Assembly: GCF_018812025.1 (NCBI RefSeq)
Contig: NC_063057.1
Coordinates: 16,113,963-16,177,962, forward strand
Length of the DNA stretch: 64,000 nucleotides
Reading direction: 5' to 3'
DNA from: Megalobrama amblycephala
Taxonomy: Eukaryota; Chordata; Actinopteri; Cypriniformes; Xenocyprididae
Below the pieces are notes generated by a model, which made no database searches, was not told the DNA's origin, and was given only the letters and a program-made list of their open reading frames with translations. Shown piece by piece: positions 30,410 to 42,324 of this stretch (position 1 is the stretch's first letter; each line of letters opens with the position of its first letter). A program made the translations under genes and the position numbers.

Positions 30410-30765
30410 TACAGTCAAACCAAACATTTTTCAGACACCTTGAACATTTCATTCATTAATACAGTTTATTCACTTTAGTAATAAAATATGACAAGATCTG
30501 AGAGTTAAACTGTGTCAGAAAACATTAATCTTAATTGTGTCAGAAAACACTTAAGCAAAAAATGGTCAGGTCAAAGAGTCTGAATAATTTTTGGTCCCAA
30601 ATTTTTATCAGTTTTACTGGTAGTCCACTGTATGAATAATTTTTGAGTGTAATATGTCACAGTTTACTTTATTTTGCTTTCCTCACTTACATAAATGAAC
30701 TGTAGTGTCCTGCAACCACAAGAAAAAATGATATCTAGTGTCTGAATAATTTTTGGTTTGACTGT
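30410..30765. mobile_element. Tc1-type MITE 'CAGTCAAACCAAAAATTATTCAGACAC'
   Basis: Left end ACAGTCAAACCAAACATTTT, right end complement (TGAATAATTTTTGGTTTGACTGT). There is a TA at the left border, not preserved on the right. Internal copies of the 'GTGTCAGAAAACA' and 'TGAATAATTTTTG' motifs. About 356 bp, no coding capacity. Confidence 0.75.
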
Positions 30766-32778
30766 GTGTGCACTATGCAATGAAATAATACCCATATTAT
30801 TTAATTATTAATTCTAAAAAAAATAATTTAAGCAATTAATTTTCTCTAAATTTGGGTTAAAATTACATATATCAGTTACCTCAAGTAATTTAGGAATAAA
30901 TAAATATTTAAAACTTAAAAACAAAATGTTTTTGCAACATAATATCCATATACACATTTTATGTGTTTTAAATATCTTCAAATATTTTAGGTCAATTTAC
31001 AGGGCAAGTGAGGTGTAGATGTCATGAAGAAATTCAAGGAAAATCTGCTTGTACACTTAATTATTACTGCTGATATTTTGCAACATTGAAGACTTTTTTT
31101 TCTAAAATTCAGTGCAACAAAATATGCTGTAATACCGATTCCTAAAAACCCCATAAATCTCAAAGCTCTGGTCTGTGAGCATCAAGAAGTGATGGGGTTA
31201 TTATTCTTGGTGTGTTTGTGTATGTGCAGGGGCATCTTGTGGAATGTGTGTACGTGTGTGTGAGAGAGACTGTGGATAATTCGCTTTTGGGGGCAACGGT
31301 CGCACAGGACAGTGTTATGAGTTAGAGGCTCTCCTGTGGACAGGGCAAAAGAAAACAGTAAAGATTCTTAATAGTGTGGCCTTTTGATCTAGTTCTGCTT
31401 TGACATTCCAGTTTAGTTAATAAACAGTCCAACAAGTCATCATGAAAGCCAAAACATCACTAAAGTCAATAGAGTACCGGTTCTTGAAAAATAATGCCTT
31501 TATTGCTTTTTTTACTGGCTTGAATCACAGAGGTGATGATGGCAACATAGCTGTTTTAATGAATGTATCAATGGAAAGAGTTTCTGTATACAAAAAATCA
31601 ATTAGCCCTTAGATGGTGACGAGGGATTCTGTATGTATATGTGTGTGAAGCCTGGCCCGTTTCTGCTCCCGGGAGCTTGTTTTCCCAGATTTGGGAGTTG
31701 CAGGTGCAGCGTCCAGCTGCAGCTCCGCTGTGCACGCCAACGGCATGAATCATTTTCCCTCCTTTCAGAGCAGTGAAATCAAAGCATATGGAGGACGTAA
31801 AAGAAGGGGGGCATGTTTTATCTGGATCTTTACCATGGTTCCATTAAGCTACGTTACCGAACCGAGTGTGGAAGAAAAAGAGAAGATCCTGTGTGTATGC
31901 GCATGTTTGTGGGACGCTTTCAGAGAGGGAGTGGAGGGCAGTGAAAATCCAGCTCTCACAGTCGAGTTCACAGCCCTTGATTGTTTTTCTTGTCTTGGCT
32001 CATCTTGGTCCGTCAGTGTTGTCATATTGTCCATGTGCATGGAGGCACACAGCCCTGAGAGAAACAGAGAGGGACCACACATGGAGAGCGAAGCCCCAGG
32101 GAGTATCAGGCCTGTGAGGAGTGCTTTGCCAATGCCCAAGCCGCCTCGCTCCACTGCTTGTCATTGGATCTCAGATCTGCTGATAAAATTTGCCCCCTCT
32201 CCTCTTTTAAAGTGATGAAATGTCTCACCTTACCCAGCCCACCTGGGTATAGGTGAAGAGGTCCAGTAAGTCCCTCTGAGTAAGTGTGGTCTGCAGCTGA
32301 AAGCATGCTCATAAATGTGAGGTCGGTGTGGTCTGAAGATGTCAGATGAGATGCATCCACCACCTCTTTTGAGAGTGACGCTGACAATGCATTTTCAATG
32401 CTGTTTTTTGTGCACGCTAAAATGGTAAAAGTGTGTTTTCTGTATAGTCATGTGATATTTGTGGCCCCCAGCTCCATGTTAAATAAAACAGCTTTTTTTC
32501 CAGCCACTGATAATACTGTAAGTGTACTTTATTTTTAACTAGACTACTAGAAAAGCACAATATATCAATACCATAGGCTATCTGTTACTAGCTGAAGTTA
32601 GTTGTTGTTTTTTTGTTTTGTTTTTTTATTGTTATCGGCCAATATTTTTGGTATTATTTTATTATATATAATTATAGTATGTTCTAATATTTTGAAATGC
32701 CTTTTGTTTTTATTTTATATTTTTCATTTTAGCAATTGTTATGAGTTTAGTAATTGTTTATGTATCTTTTGTTATTTT
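30766..32778. other. Intergenic, no supported gene
   Basis: AT-rich to 31150, then more balanced sequence (31150-32400) with a few chance open frames. None of them shows conserved motifs or splice support. Confidence 0.55.
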
Positions 32779-33719
32779 TACAGTACAGTCCAAAAGTTTG
32801 GAACCACTAAGATTTTTAATGTTTTTAAAAGAAGTTTCGTCTGCTCACCAAGGCTACATTTATTTAATTAAAAATACAGTAAAAAACAGTAATATTGTGA
32901 AATATTATTACAATTTAAAATAACTGTGTACTATTTGAATATATTTCACAAAGTAATTTATTCCTGTGACGCAAAGCTGAATTTTCAGCATCATTACTCC
33001 AGTCTTCAGTGTCACATGATCCTTCAGAAATCATTCTAATATGCTGATCTGCTGCTCAAGAAACATTTAATGTGTACAATTGTACAAAATATTTGTGTAC
33101 AATATTTTTTTTCAGGATTATTTGATGAATAGAAAGTTCAAAAGAACAGTGTTTATCTGAAATCTAATCTTTTGTAACATTATAAATGTCTTTACTGCCA
33201 CTGCCATTGATTTAATGCATCCTTGCTGAATAAAAGTATTCATTTCTTTAATTTCTTTTCAAAAAAATAAAAATAAAAATTCTTACTGACCCCAAACTTT
33301 TGAACGGTAGTGTATAATGCTACAGAAGCTTTGTATTTCAGATAAATGCTGTTCTTTTGAACTTTCTATTCATCAAGGAATCCTGAAAAAAAAAAGTACA
33401 CAACTGTTTTCAACATTGAAAATAATCATAAATGTTTATTGAGCAGCAAATCAGCATATTAGAATGATTTCTGAAGGATCATGTGACACTGAAGACTGGA
33501 GTAACGATGCTGAAAATTCAGCTTTGCATCACAGGAATAAATTACTTTGTCAAATATATTTAAATAGTACACAGTTATTTTAAATTGTAATAATATTTCA
33601 CAATATTACTGTTTTTTACTGTATTTTTAATTAAATAAATGTAGCCTTGGTGAGCAGACGAAACTTCTTTTAAAAACATTAAAAATCTTAGTGGTTCCAA
33701 ACTTTTGGACTGTACTGTA
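32779..33719. mobile_element. 941-bp palindromic MITE, copy 2 (reverse orientation)
   Basis: TA at 32779-32780 and 33718-33719, the same ends as copy 1. The inner MITE end (GACCCCAAACTTTTGAACGG, about 33288-33313) points the other way, so the element is inverted relative to 27904-28844. Both copies are 941 bp and look nearly identical by eye. Confidence 0.92.
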
Positions 33720-33995
33720 TGTTTGTTTCATATTTCTATTTAGCTTTAATTCATTTTTATTTCAGTTCTAGTTTTAGTCATTTTAATACTTCAACTTGTT
33801 TTATTTCAGTTAGTTGTCAAGTTAACATTCTTGTTTTTAATACACTGTAATATGTTAATTAATATTTACTATATTAACTAATATTTTAATAGTCTTAGAT
33901 AATTAGAACGACACTGAATATAGCATTTTTAATTGTGCATGCTCATTTGCTCTATTTTCACATTTAGAATACCTTTGCTTTCATTTAACACTCAC

Positions 33996-34797
33996 TTAAA
34001 AGGGTTAGTTCTCCCAAAAATGGAATTTCTGTCATTAATTACTCACCCTCATGTTGTTCCAAACCTGTAAGACTTTCGTTCATCTTTAGAACACAAATTA
34101 AGATATTTTTGATGAAATCTGAGGGGTTTTTTTATATCTCCAATAGAAAGCAACGTAATTACCACATTCAAGGTCCAGAAAGGTATTAAAGACATTGTTA
34201 AAATAGTCAATGTGACTACTGTGGTTCAACCTTAGAATACTTTTTGTGCGCAAAAACAAAACAAAACAATTAACAATTTCTTCTCTATCGTGTCAATCTC
34301 GTACGCAGTTGATGCTCTGCAGCACTTTCATGTTTACATCCGAACGCCGGCTCAGTATTGGCCGACACTGTTCACGTGAACACTATGACGCATGCGTGTG
34401 ATGCTGACACAGGGGCCAGCCAGTACAGAGTCGGCGTTCTGACATAGAACACGCAAGTTCTGCAATGTGTCTTCAATGCAAACTGCGTAAGAGAATGACA
34501 GGGTAGAGAGGAAATTGTTAAATAAAGTTGTTATTTTTGCACATAAAAAGAATTCTCGTTGCTTCATAACATTAAGGTTGAACCACTGTAGTCACACTGA
34601 CTGTTTTAACTATGTCTTTACTACTTTTCTGGACCTTGAATGTGGTTATTTCATTGCTTTCTATTGGAGATAAAAAAGAAAAAAGAAAAAAAAAACTCAG
34701 ATTTCATCAAAAATATCTTAATTTGTGTTCTGAAGAATAACATGTGGGTGAGTAATTAATGACAGAAATTAAATTTTTGGATGAACTAACCCTTTAA
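33996..34797. mobile_element. TTAA palindromic MITE (802 bp)
   Basis: TTAA at 33996-33999 and 34794-34797 with ends AAGGGTTAGTTC / AAAGGGTTAGTTCATCC. The inner arms are complementary: 'GAACACAAATTAAGATATTT' pairs with 'AAATATCTTAATTTGTGTTC'. It belongs to the same family as 25022-25859 but has a different centre. Confidence 0.88.
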
Positions 34798-35952
34798 AGT
34801 TATTATTTAAAAGCACTAATAATTTTAACACTGTTAAATGTAATCTTTAGCAAATCTCAAGAAGAATATCCATTTTTTTGTACTGCACCTTATAATGTTG
34901 TAATTGTTTTATTAACTTTTCGTGTTTAGTGATTTATTATGAACTTAAGTTTTGTCATATTTACACTAGCTTTAATTTGTAGCTGTAAAGCTTTATTTTA
35001 TTTGTCTCATTTATTGTACTTCATGGAAGTCTTCTAGGCTTATTTATAGACTTGTGAATAAGACGGACCTGTAAAACCCAGCCTCTCTGATTGCTTTACA
35101 ATGCTTGAAAAATTATAACGCTCCATGAGTGACAATTGCAGTCTCTTATAATTCCCATATGCTTCTCTCATCTTCTCAGTAATAAAAAACAATTGACCAA
35201 AATGGTTTGTGACCCACAGTGCAGCGCTTTTACCATCAGACAGGTCGACTGCAGTAATGTGTGGCACCCGGAGAGATTGATCCCATCGAGTTATTTCAGC
35301 AATGCACTAGATTCAACAAAAGGGTGACCAAATGAATCAGAGAAGTATTTGTGACACACCACCAGACTACATGGCACCTGATGATGGCTGATAAGCCATT
35401 TTAACATGTTTTTCCCACATTTGTTTGTCATTGCTGTGGTGGTTAGGGATGATTTTTGGCTTAGAGGGTAAAAGCCATACCAGTAATGTAACTATGACCA
35501 AATTTAATTTAAAGCAGCACTTTATCAGCTTCAATAGTTACTCATTACCTTTTAAATATAAGTTTAACAGCCCTTATCCAGGCGTATTAACTTTTGTGTT
35601 TACGTTTGCTCTTTACTTCTCTTCAAGTGCTGCTGTAGACGTCCTGTGACATCGGTACTAAAGAGCGTGAGGCTGTCTGTCATCACCAGGCGTCGCTTGG
35701 CTCTGTCTGGCTCTTTCAGACCTGCCACGTCTCTCAGCATGCTTTTTGTCTTCCCTCTAATAACCCGTCGCACATGTTGGGGTAAGATGTGCTTACCTTG
35801 AGTCTGCTGTGTGTTGTGTCTGCTGGCATCCCACATCCATGAGCCAATCAGATGTGTTTTTCAAAACTGATAAAACAGTAATTATTCACTATAACCGTTT
35901 ACAGTGATTTCTATAGCCAGTGGACCTTTGGCACAGCCAACGCTTGCTTCCT
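34798..35952. other. Intergenic stretch with one coding-like frame
   Basis: AT-rich to about 35030, then mixed sequence. The only protein-like frame is the minus-strand one at 35600-35836, listed separately. No repeat is recognised. Confidence 0.5.
35600..35836 (-). other. Unidentified minus-strand frame, possible isolated exon
   Basis: A 78-codon frame with a hydrophilic, basic composition (KSMLRDVAGLKEPDRAKRRL, then MTDSLTLFSTDVTGRLQQHL) that looks more protein-like than its surroundings. No family is recognised and no flanking exons were found. It could be a chance frame, a processed-gene remnant, or an exon of a gene with very long introns. Confidence 0.2.
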
Positions 35953-36359
35953 TTAAAGGGGACCTATTATGCAAAATTTGAACATAAATGTGTGTCGGCA
36001 GTGTGTGTACACAACCACCCACTCCTTTTTTTACTACCCATAAATCATAAGCAGTGTCTCGGAATAAGCCATTTGCAGTTTCTGTGCAATGTGACATCAT
36101 ATTGCTCAGGCCCCGCCCACGACTGCTGACAGACTCTGTTCTATTAGCATGGACAAAGCCCTGAGTGATCTGTACACAGTCCGCCATGTTTATCTCCTCA
36201 CCAGAGCATTTAACAGCAGCATTCAAGTAAAAAGTATTCTTATTAAAGCTACTAAAGTTATTCAGTCAAGAGCAGTCAGTGATTTTCTGTTTTTATTTTG
36301 TTTGATTCAAATTAACAGCCTATATAACAGTAGGTACTGTATATTACACTGCTTTCACT

Positions 36360-37315
36360 TTAAAGGTGCCATCGAATGTTTTTTTTTTTACATAATATAA
36401 GTCTAAGGTGTCCCCTGAATGTGTCTGTGAAGTTTCAGCTCAAAATACCCCGTAGATTTTTTTTTATTAATTTTTTTAACTGCCTATTTTGGGGTATCAT
36501 TAACTATGCACCGATTCATGCTGTGGCCCCTTTAAATGCTCACACTCCCCGCCCATGGAGCTCGCGCTTGCCTTAAACAGCATAAACAAAGTTCACACAG
36601 CTAATATAACCCTCAAAATGGATCTTTACAAAGTGTTCGTCATGCAGCATGTCTAATCGTGTAAGTACAGTGTTTATTTGGGTGTTTACATTTGATTCTG
36701 AATGAGTTTGAGGCTATGCTCAGTGGCTAACGGCTAATGCTACACTGTTGGAGAGATTTATAAAGAGTGAAGTTGTGTTTATGAATTATACAGACTGCAA
36801 GTGTTGAAAAAATGAAAATAGCGACGGCTCTTGTCTCCGTGAATACAGTAAGAAACAATGGTAACTTTAACCACATTTAACAGTACATTAGCAACATGTT
36901 AACAAAACATTTAGAAAGACAATTTACAAATATCACTAAAAATATCATGATATCATGGATCATGTCAGTTATTATTGCTCCATTTGCCATTTTTCGCTGT
37001 TGTCCTTGCTTGCTTACCTAGTCTGATGATTCAGCTGTGCACATCCAGACGTTAATACTGGCTGCCCATGTGTAATGCCTTGAACATGGGCTGGCATATG
37101 CAAATATTGGGGGCGTAAACCCCGACTGTTACGTAACAGTCGGTGTTATGTTGAGATTCGCCTGTTCTTCGGATGTCTTTTAAACAAATGAGATTTATAT
37201 AAGGAGGAGGAAACAATGGAGTTTGAGACTCACTTTATGTCATTTCCATGTACTGAACTCTTGTTATTTGACTATGCCAAGATAAATTCAGTTTTTAATT
37301 CTAGGGCACCTTTAA
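36360..37315. mobile_element. TTAA element, 956 bp, inner insertion
   Basis: TTAA at 36360-36363 and 37312-37315. The ends are AAAGGTGCCATCGAATG and the complement of AAAGGTGCCCTAGAA. It is the reverse-orientation relative of 5132-6089; both carry the GACTGTTACGTAACAGTC palindrome and the GGGGCGT...GCAAATATTGGGGG block. Confidence 0.9.
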
Positions 37316-37494
37316 AGATTTATTTTTGGCATTTTTGCCTTTATTAGGATAGGTCAGTGATTAGACAGGAAGTGAAGTGGGAGAGAGAGAGGGGGAGGGG
37401 ATCAAGAAAGGACCACGAGCCGGGACTCGAACTCGGATCACAAGCGCATTGGTGCTACATGTCGGAGCGCTACCCATGAGGCCATCGGCACCGA
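37316..37494 (-). repeat. tRNA-derived SINE
   Basis: Read on the minus strand it begins CGGTGCCGATGGCCTCATGG, with an A-box-like TGGCCTCATGGGTAGCGC and a B-box GTTCGAGTCCC, as in a tRNA promoter. A purine-rich body (CTCTCTC on minus) and an A/T-rich tail follow. Imperfect 16-bp flanking repeats ACTGCT(T/C)TCACTTTAA at 36348-36363 and 37494-37509 look like its target-site duplication, the left one now split off by the TTAA element. Confidence 0.85.
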
Positions 37495-38096
37495 CTGCTC
37501 TCACTTTAATACACAGAACATACACACGCAAATTCTTTACTTGCTGTTTACGTTCACATACTTAACTGTGTTTATGTGAACTTTGTGTTTTTGACATAAC
37601 CTTGTGTTTATTTGACAGTTTAAGCACAATAAGACGTGAAAGAGAACATATTTTAATACTCACGAGACATGCCATCTGGAAGCCAGCTTTTTGTGCGTGT
37701 ACTTCAGATGTGTGCATTCAGAAAACCATAGACATGGCTTTAAAAATGCATGCAGATAATAAAACTTTCAAGCTGATGAAGAACTGCAATGTCACGTGAG
37801 CGTGACCACGATAGAGATGATAATCAAAACCAAACAGATGTTTTAGTTTTTGGAAGAGAATCCGAGGCATGAGTTGTACAGGCTCCGCCCTCTTCTGGAT
37901 GAGGGGTGGGCAGCAGCTCATTTGCATTTTAAAGTTACATGCACGAAAACAGCATGTTTTTCCTTCTACTAAAAACGGGGATTTACAGTACAACATGGTA
38001 TAATAAATGATCTGTGTATTTTGAGCTCAAACATTCTGAGGACACCTGAGGCTTATATTACATCTTGTAAAAAGGGACCTAATAGGTCCCCTTTAA

Positions 38097-38429
38097 AGTT
38101 AAATAAATCCTTTTTGCAGAAATAATTCATTTGTACCAAATGTATTTTTATGATGTCTGAAGGTATAACAGCTCTCATAACAGCTCATAATTTCTTTTGG
38201 TTTCTAGAACTCCAAATGAGGCCACAGCAACATCTCTAATTTACGTCATCTGTGAATTCTGTGGCTGGTGAAAGAAGGTCTGGAAGAGAGTCTGGTAGGC
38301 ATTTGCCTTGATTATTCTCTTTGTAAGCATGTTTTCACTGTAGCCTCATCCACATTGGGGTCAGTGTAAGGCTGTCAACTGGTGAGATGCAACACTTCTA
38401 AAGCCACCTTTTGTAAAGTTTAATTATTT
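38097..38429. other. Intergenic, nothing recognised
   Basis: About 330 bp with no open frame or repeat that I can name. Confidence 0.5.
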
Positions 38430-39604
38430 CTCACACACTATGTGAATATTGATGTAAATATTGACGTTGAGGCATGGACTTCACAAGACCTCAGAATGTG
38501 ACCTGTAGTATCTGGCATCAAGACATTAGCAGCAGATTCTTTAAGTCCTGCAAGTTGCCTCCATGGATTGGATTTGTTGGTCCAGCGCATCCAATAGATG
38601 TTCTCAATAGGATTGAGATCTGGGGAAATTGGAGGCCAAGGCAACATCTTGAACACTGTGTCATGTTCCTCAAACCATTCCTGAACAATTTTTGCAGTGT
38701 GGAAAGGGTGCATTATCCTGCTGAAAGAGGCCACTGCCATGAAGAGTTGTACATGGTCTGCAACAATATTTAGGTAGGTGGTACTCTCAAGTAACATCCA
38801 CATGAATGCCAGGACCCATGGTTTCCCAGCACTGCCTGCCCCGGCCTGCCATCTTCCCATAGTGGATCCTGCTGCCATCTCTTCCCAAGATAAATGACAC
38901 ATGCGCACACTGCCATCCACCTAACCTAACAGAAAACATGATTCATCAGACTAAGCAGCCTTCTTCCATTGCTCCATGGTCCAGTTCTGATGCTCACGTG
39001 CCCATTGTTGGTGCTTTCTGTGGTGAACATGGGTCATCATGGGCACTCTGACCGGTCTTCGGCTATGCAGCCCCATACGCAGTAAACTGGGATGCACTGT
39101 GTTCAATAATGAGCAAGCTTTTCAGCAATTTGAGCTACAGTAGCTCTTCTGTGTGATTGGACCAGATGGGCTAGCCTTCTCTCCGCACGTGCATCAATGA
39201 GCTTTGGGCGCCCATGACTCTGACGTCGGTTTACCACTTGTCCTTTCTTGCACTACTTTAGATATATACTAACTACAGCATGCCAGGAACACCCAACATG
39301 ACTTGATGTTTTGGAGATGCACTGACCCAGTTATCTTGCCATCACTACTTGGCCCTTATCAAAGTCACTCTTTTCGCTTGCCTTTTTTTCCTGCTTCTCA
39401 TACATGAAATTCAAGAACTGACTATTCACCTGCTGCCTAATATATCCCAGCCTTTGAGTGTTCTGACACCTTTCTATCATGAGCAGCCTTAAGTTTTTCG
39501 GCAAAAGCAGCACTCGAGCTGCACAAACTCTTCATGAACTGCCATTGTAATGATATAATCGGTGTTATTCACTTCACCTGTCAATGTTGTGGCTGATCAG
39601 TATA
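38430..39604 (-). mobile_element. Decayed Tc1-like element (different family from the 1.58-kb copies)
   Basis: The right border resembles the known end of a fish Tc1-like family (TATTCACTTCACCTGTCAAT...CTGATCAGTATA). The left border is not clear and is approximate. It contains the transposase remnant described separately. Confidence 0.7.
38440..39500 (-). pseudogene. Tc1-like transposase remnant
   Basis: The longest open part (38438-38920) has the DDE-domain C-terminus: TYLNIVADHVQLFMA, HTAKIVQEWFEEHDTVFKML, then SPDLNPIENI. The preceding QQDNAP motif is present only in another frame, because one extra base lies near CACCCTTTCC. Further upstream the frame of RRPVRVPMMTHVHHRKH and WAREHQNWTMEQWKKA is interrupted by stops. 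It is inactive, and unrelated in detail to the transposase at 10885-11881. Confidence 0.88.
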
Positions 39605-40133
39605 TAATATTGTTCAGAAGTTTGGGGTCGATAAGATGTTTTAATATTTTTGAAAGAAGTCTTATGGTCGGCGCCGATAGCCTAGTGGTTAGTGCACCGA
39701 CTGCGACCCGAGTTCGATTCCCTTCTCGAGGTCCTCTCTCTGCCCAATGCTTTCCTGTCTGCTCTCTACTGTCCTCTCCAAATAATAAAAAAAGCCCATC
39801 ATCATTTATTCCTGTGATGGCAAAATTGAATTTTAAGCAGCCATTAATCCTGTCTTTAGTGTCACATGATCCTTCAGAAATCATTCTAATATGCTGATTT
39901 GGTGCTAAAGAAACATTTCTTCTTATTATCAATGTTGAAAATAGTTTTTTCAGTATTTCAGTATTTTTTGTGAAAACCATGATAACATTTTTCAGGATTC
40001 TTTGATGAATTTTTTTTTTTTTAAAAAGAACATTTATTTGAAATCTTAAAGTCTTTTGTAACAATTTAATGCATCCTTATTGAATAATAATAAAAAAATC
40101 TGACTGACCCCATACTTTTGAATGGTAATGTAT
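39605..40133. repeat. MITE (AAAGTTTGGGGTCAG family) interrupted by a SINE
   Basis: It starts 'TTCAGAAGTTTGGGGTCGAT' and ends 'CTGACCCCATACTTTTGAATGG'. It carries 'TTATTCCTGTGATGGCAAAA' and 'CATGATCCTTCAGAAATC'. It abuts the Tc1-like element end and is split by the SINE at 39667-39796. Confidence 0.8.
39667..39796 (+). repeat. tRNA-derived SINE, second copy
   Basis: Begins GTCGGCGCCGATAGCCTAGT, with A-box TAGCCTAGTGGTTAGTGC and B-box GTTCGATTCCC, then a pyrimidine-rich body (TCCTCTCTCTGCCC, CTTTCCTGTCTGC) and an A-rich tail. Same family as 37316-37494 in the opposite direction. Confidence 0.85.
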
Positions 40134-41863
40134 CTGCAGTGTTAACTGCTCAAATAATAGCTCAAATAGTGTAAAGTTAATGCAGTTTACTCAGTAGAGT
40201 TTAATGTGTTTAACCATTCGAGAGAGATATGTGACATGTAGAATTTGATGACCATGCACTGCAGTTCTATTAAGGTCAGCATCCTGGAATCTCATCCTCC
40301 ACAGTGTTTTGTAATCACAGTTCGTTATGAGGCAGTTAATTAAATGCATGCCATTGTGACAAATAAGGATGGGGGTTTTGCTCCTGTAGTAATAACCAGC
40401 TAAACTAAAGAGAAAGGAGACGTCCGAGGAACATTTTCCAAAGTGAATTATGGAGGTAATGAAAGTGTTTCTCTCCTCAGTACAGTATCTGGTGAAATAA
40501 TGCAGTTAAAACCCAGGGGTGATGTCATGCAGACAAATGTTTCGGAGATTGAAAATCCATCAGTCCCGTGAAAAACGGGGTCGTGGGTGGGGGGAGTAAG
40601 AAAGAAAATAGTGTGTGTTCAATATGTTTTCGCTTATAGGATTTGACAGGTTTGAGGCGAGGAGAAAGAGAGGAGGAGGAACGCACACAAAAAAAAAGTT
40701 GGCAGGGAAAAACCGCGAGCGCGTGGCAAAAAGATTCAAGTGCAACCGAGGTGGGTGGAGGGCTGATAATAGGGGAGCTTGAACAAGAGCTGCTTTTTCA
40801 TTTAACCCCTGCCTACCTCTTTACTTTGATTAAAGGAAATGCTAGGTTTTGGAACAAAGACTTTAAATATTAAACATTAAATTGTCACACTCAGGATATT
40901 GTTTTATGTTTGCAGTTGATTGGAGGGTCTGTATTTAATCTCTTAGTATTTGGTTTGCCCCACTTTTGCTTTAATGACAGCAGCAATCGAGCTGCATGAA
41001 CTCCATGAGTTTTTGAAAAGTCCTGATGATCATGATTTGAGATGTTCCAAAGAGCATCTTGAGCTACACTGTTGGCAAGAACATCTGACCAGCTGTTAAT
41101 GTGGTTTTTATTTCATTTCATGTCATGACATTTATTTGTTTTGAATTTTTCAAACTTTCAAAACTTTCTATTTATTTCCAGATTTAACGTTGAATCCCAG
41201 ACTTTTAATATTATCTTTTAATTAAAACTCTCTTTGTGAGTTTTTAAATTTTTGTAATCTTTCAGATCATCTTTGATTTCGTTTATCTGCTTTTGTAACT
41301 GCTGCCAACTGTACTGTATGACTGAAGAAAAATGTTTCAGACAGCTGTTTTGCAAACTGCCACTCTGCTTTGCTGATATTTTGAATGGAGACCACAGGTG
41401 TTGTCTGCTAACTGGATCATGATGAGCTGTTGTTAGATGGGAAGTGACGTGAAGTGACACCAAGATGAACTGCAAATCGACTCCTCATAGTCAGTCCAAA
41501 AAGAGTGTTATTGTCCTTTCTTTTTCATTCCCTCAAGGGAAACAGACCATACATCCATCAAAATCACATATTCCTACCATGAAAATTCCAATTTTTAATT
41601 GGAAATCCAGCTCATCGGGCCAAGCCATGTAAAGTCTAGGTCAGGAAGACAAGTTCATAATGACCGACTCTGGCATGGATCCATTTTTCTGCGTTTACTA
41701 TGGATCGGCTCCCGAGAGTGAGAGTGAAAGGGCTTATACTGATAAGCCATATTTGTGGAACTGTGAAGGACGCTTTGACTGTTAAGTCAAACATATGAAA
41801 TTTCAGATAATGGAATTGAAGGGCAGGCCTTGAACTTAGCTAGTTAAACACTTCTTTACTCTT
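40134..41863. other. Intergenic, likely repeat remnants, no gene
   Basis: A segment near 40940-41100 (TTTGCCCCACTTTTGCTTTA, GACAGCAGCAATCGAGCTGC) resembles the end region of Tc1-like elements. The rest has no recognised feature and only chance frames. Confidence 0.45.
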
Positions 41864-42324
41864 GGGCCATGTTTACACCTGGTATTAAGATGTGTTTTGG
41901 TCACGCAATTTATCAGAGAGCAGCAGCTTTCGTTAATGCTCTGATAGGCGAAAGACCATGCCGAACACAGTGAGTGCATGTTAGAAATCAGGAATGGTGA
42001 GAGAACATTGTGCTTGATACATTTTTCATCTTCAAACCAAACTTGGGTTTCTAGCCAACAAAGTTTAAATCCTGTCTAGCTAGCGCGCTTCACATAATGT
42101 TTTTCTTATTAGCTCAGTAGGCGGAGAATATGTGGTCTTTTGTGGCTGTTTGATCACATTCGACCACATGAACACAATCCAGTCCAATGCGTTTTTGACT
42201 ACCTCTAGAAGTGGTCGAAAGTGGACAAGCTAAAAATGTTTTAGACCCCGTTCACACATATTTAGCATCATCAGTTGTGATCCGATTGACCAAAATGTAT
42301 CTTAATACCAGGTGTAAACAGGGC
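41864..42324. mobile_element. MITE with inverted ends, 461 bp
   Basis: Left end GGGCCATGTTTACACCTGGT... and right end ...ACCAGGTGTAAACAGGGC are inverted, with TATTAAGAT/ATCTTAATA continuing the match. Internal 'GACCAAAA' / 'TTTTGGTC' also pair. No coding capacity. Confidence 0.8.

Larger units (their letters stand above)
35953..38096. mobile_element. TTAA element with nested insertions (outer element)
   Basis: TTAA at 35953-35956 and 38093-38096 with inverted ends AAAGGGGACCTATTATGC / AAAGGGGACCTATTAGG. Its own sequence is interrupted from about 36348 to 37509 by a SINE plus another TTAA element. With the insertions removed the outer element is about 1.0 kb. It has no coding capacity. Confidence 0.88.

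Noticed and set aside
31691..32215. 174-codon plus-strand frame
   Set aside because: Long for the region, but the composition is irregular, no motif or family is recognisable, and an overlapping frame of similar length exists on the minus strand. Most likely chance in balanced-GC DNA.
27719..32923. Repeated short frames ending in similar peptides at 27719-28048, 28700-28918 and 32741-32923
   Set aside because: They are translations of the arms of the 941-bp MITEs in both orientations, not a gene family.
37400..37494. Possible tRNA gene on the minus strand (A and B boxes present)
   Set aside because: Followed by a SINE body and flanked by a target-site duplication, and the cloverleaf does not close. 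It is a tRNA-derived SINE.
39667..39745. Possible tRNA gene on the plus strand
   Set aside because: Same SINE family. The 3' half of the acceptor stem is missing.
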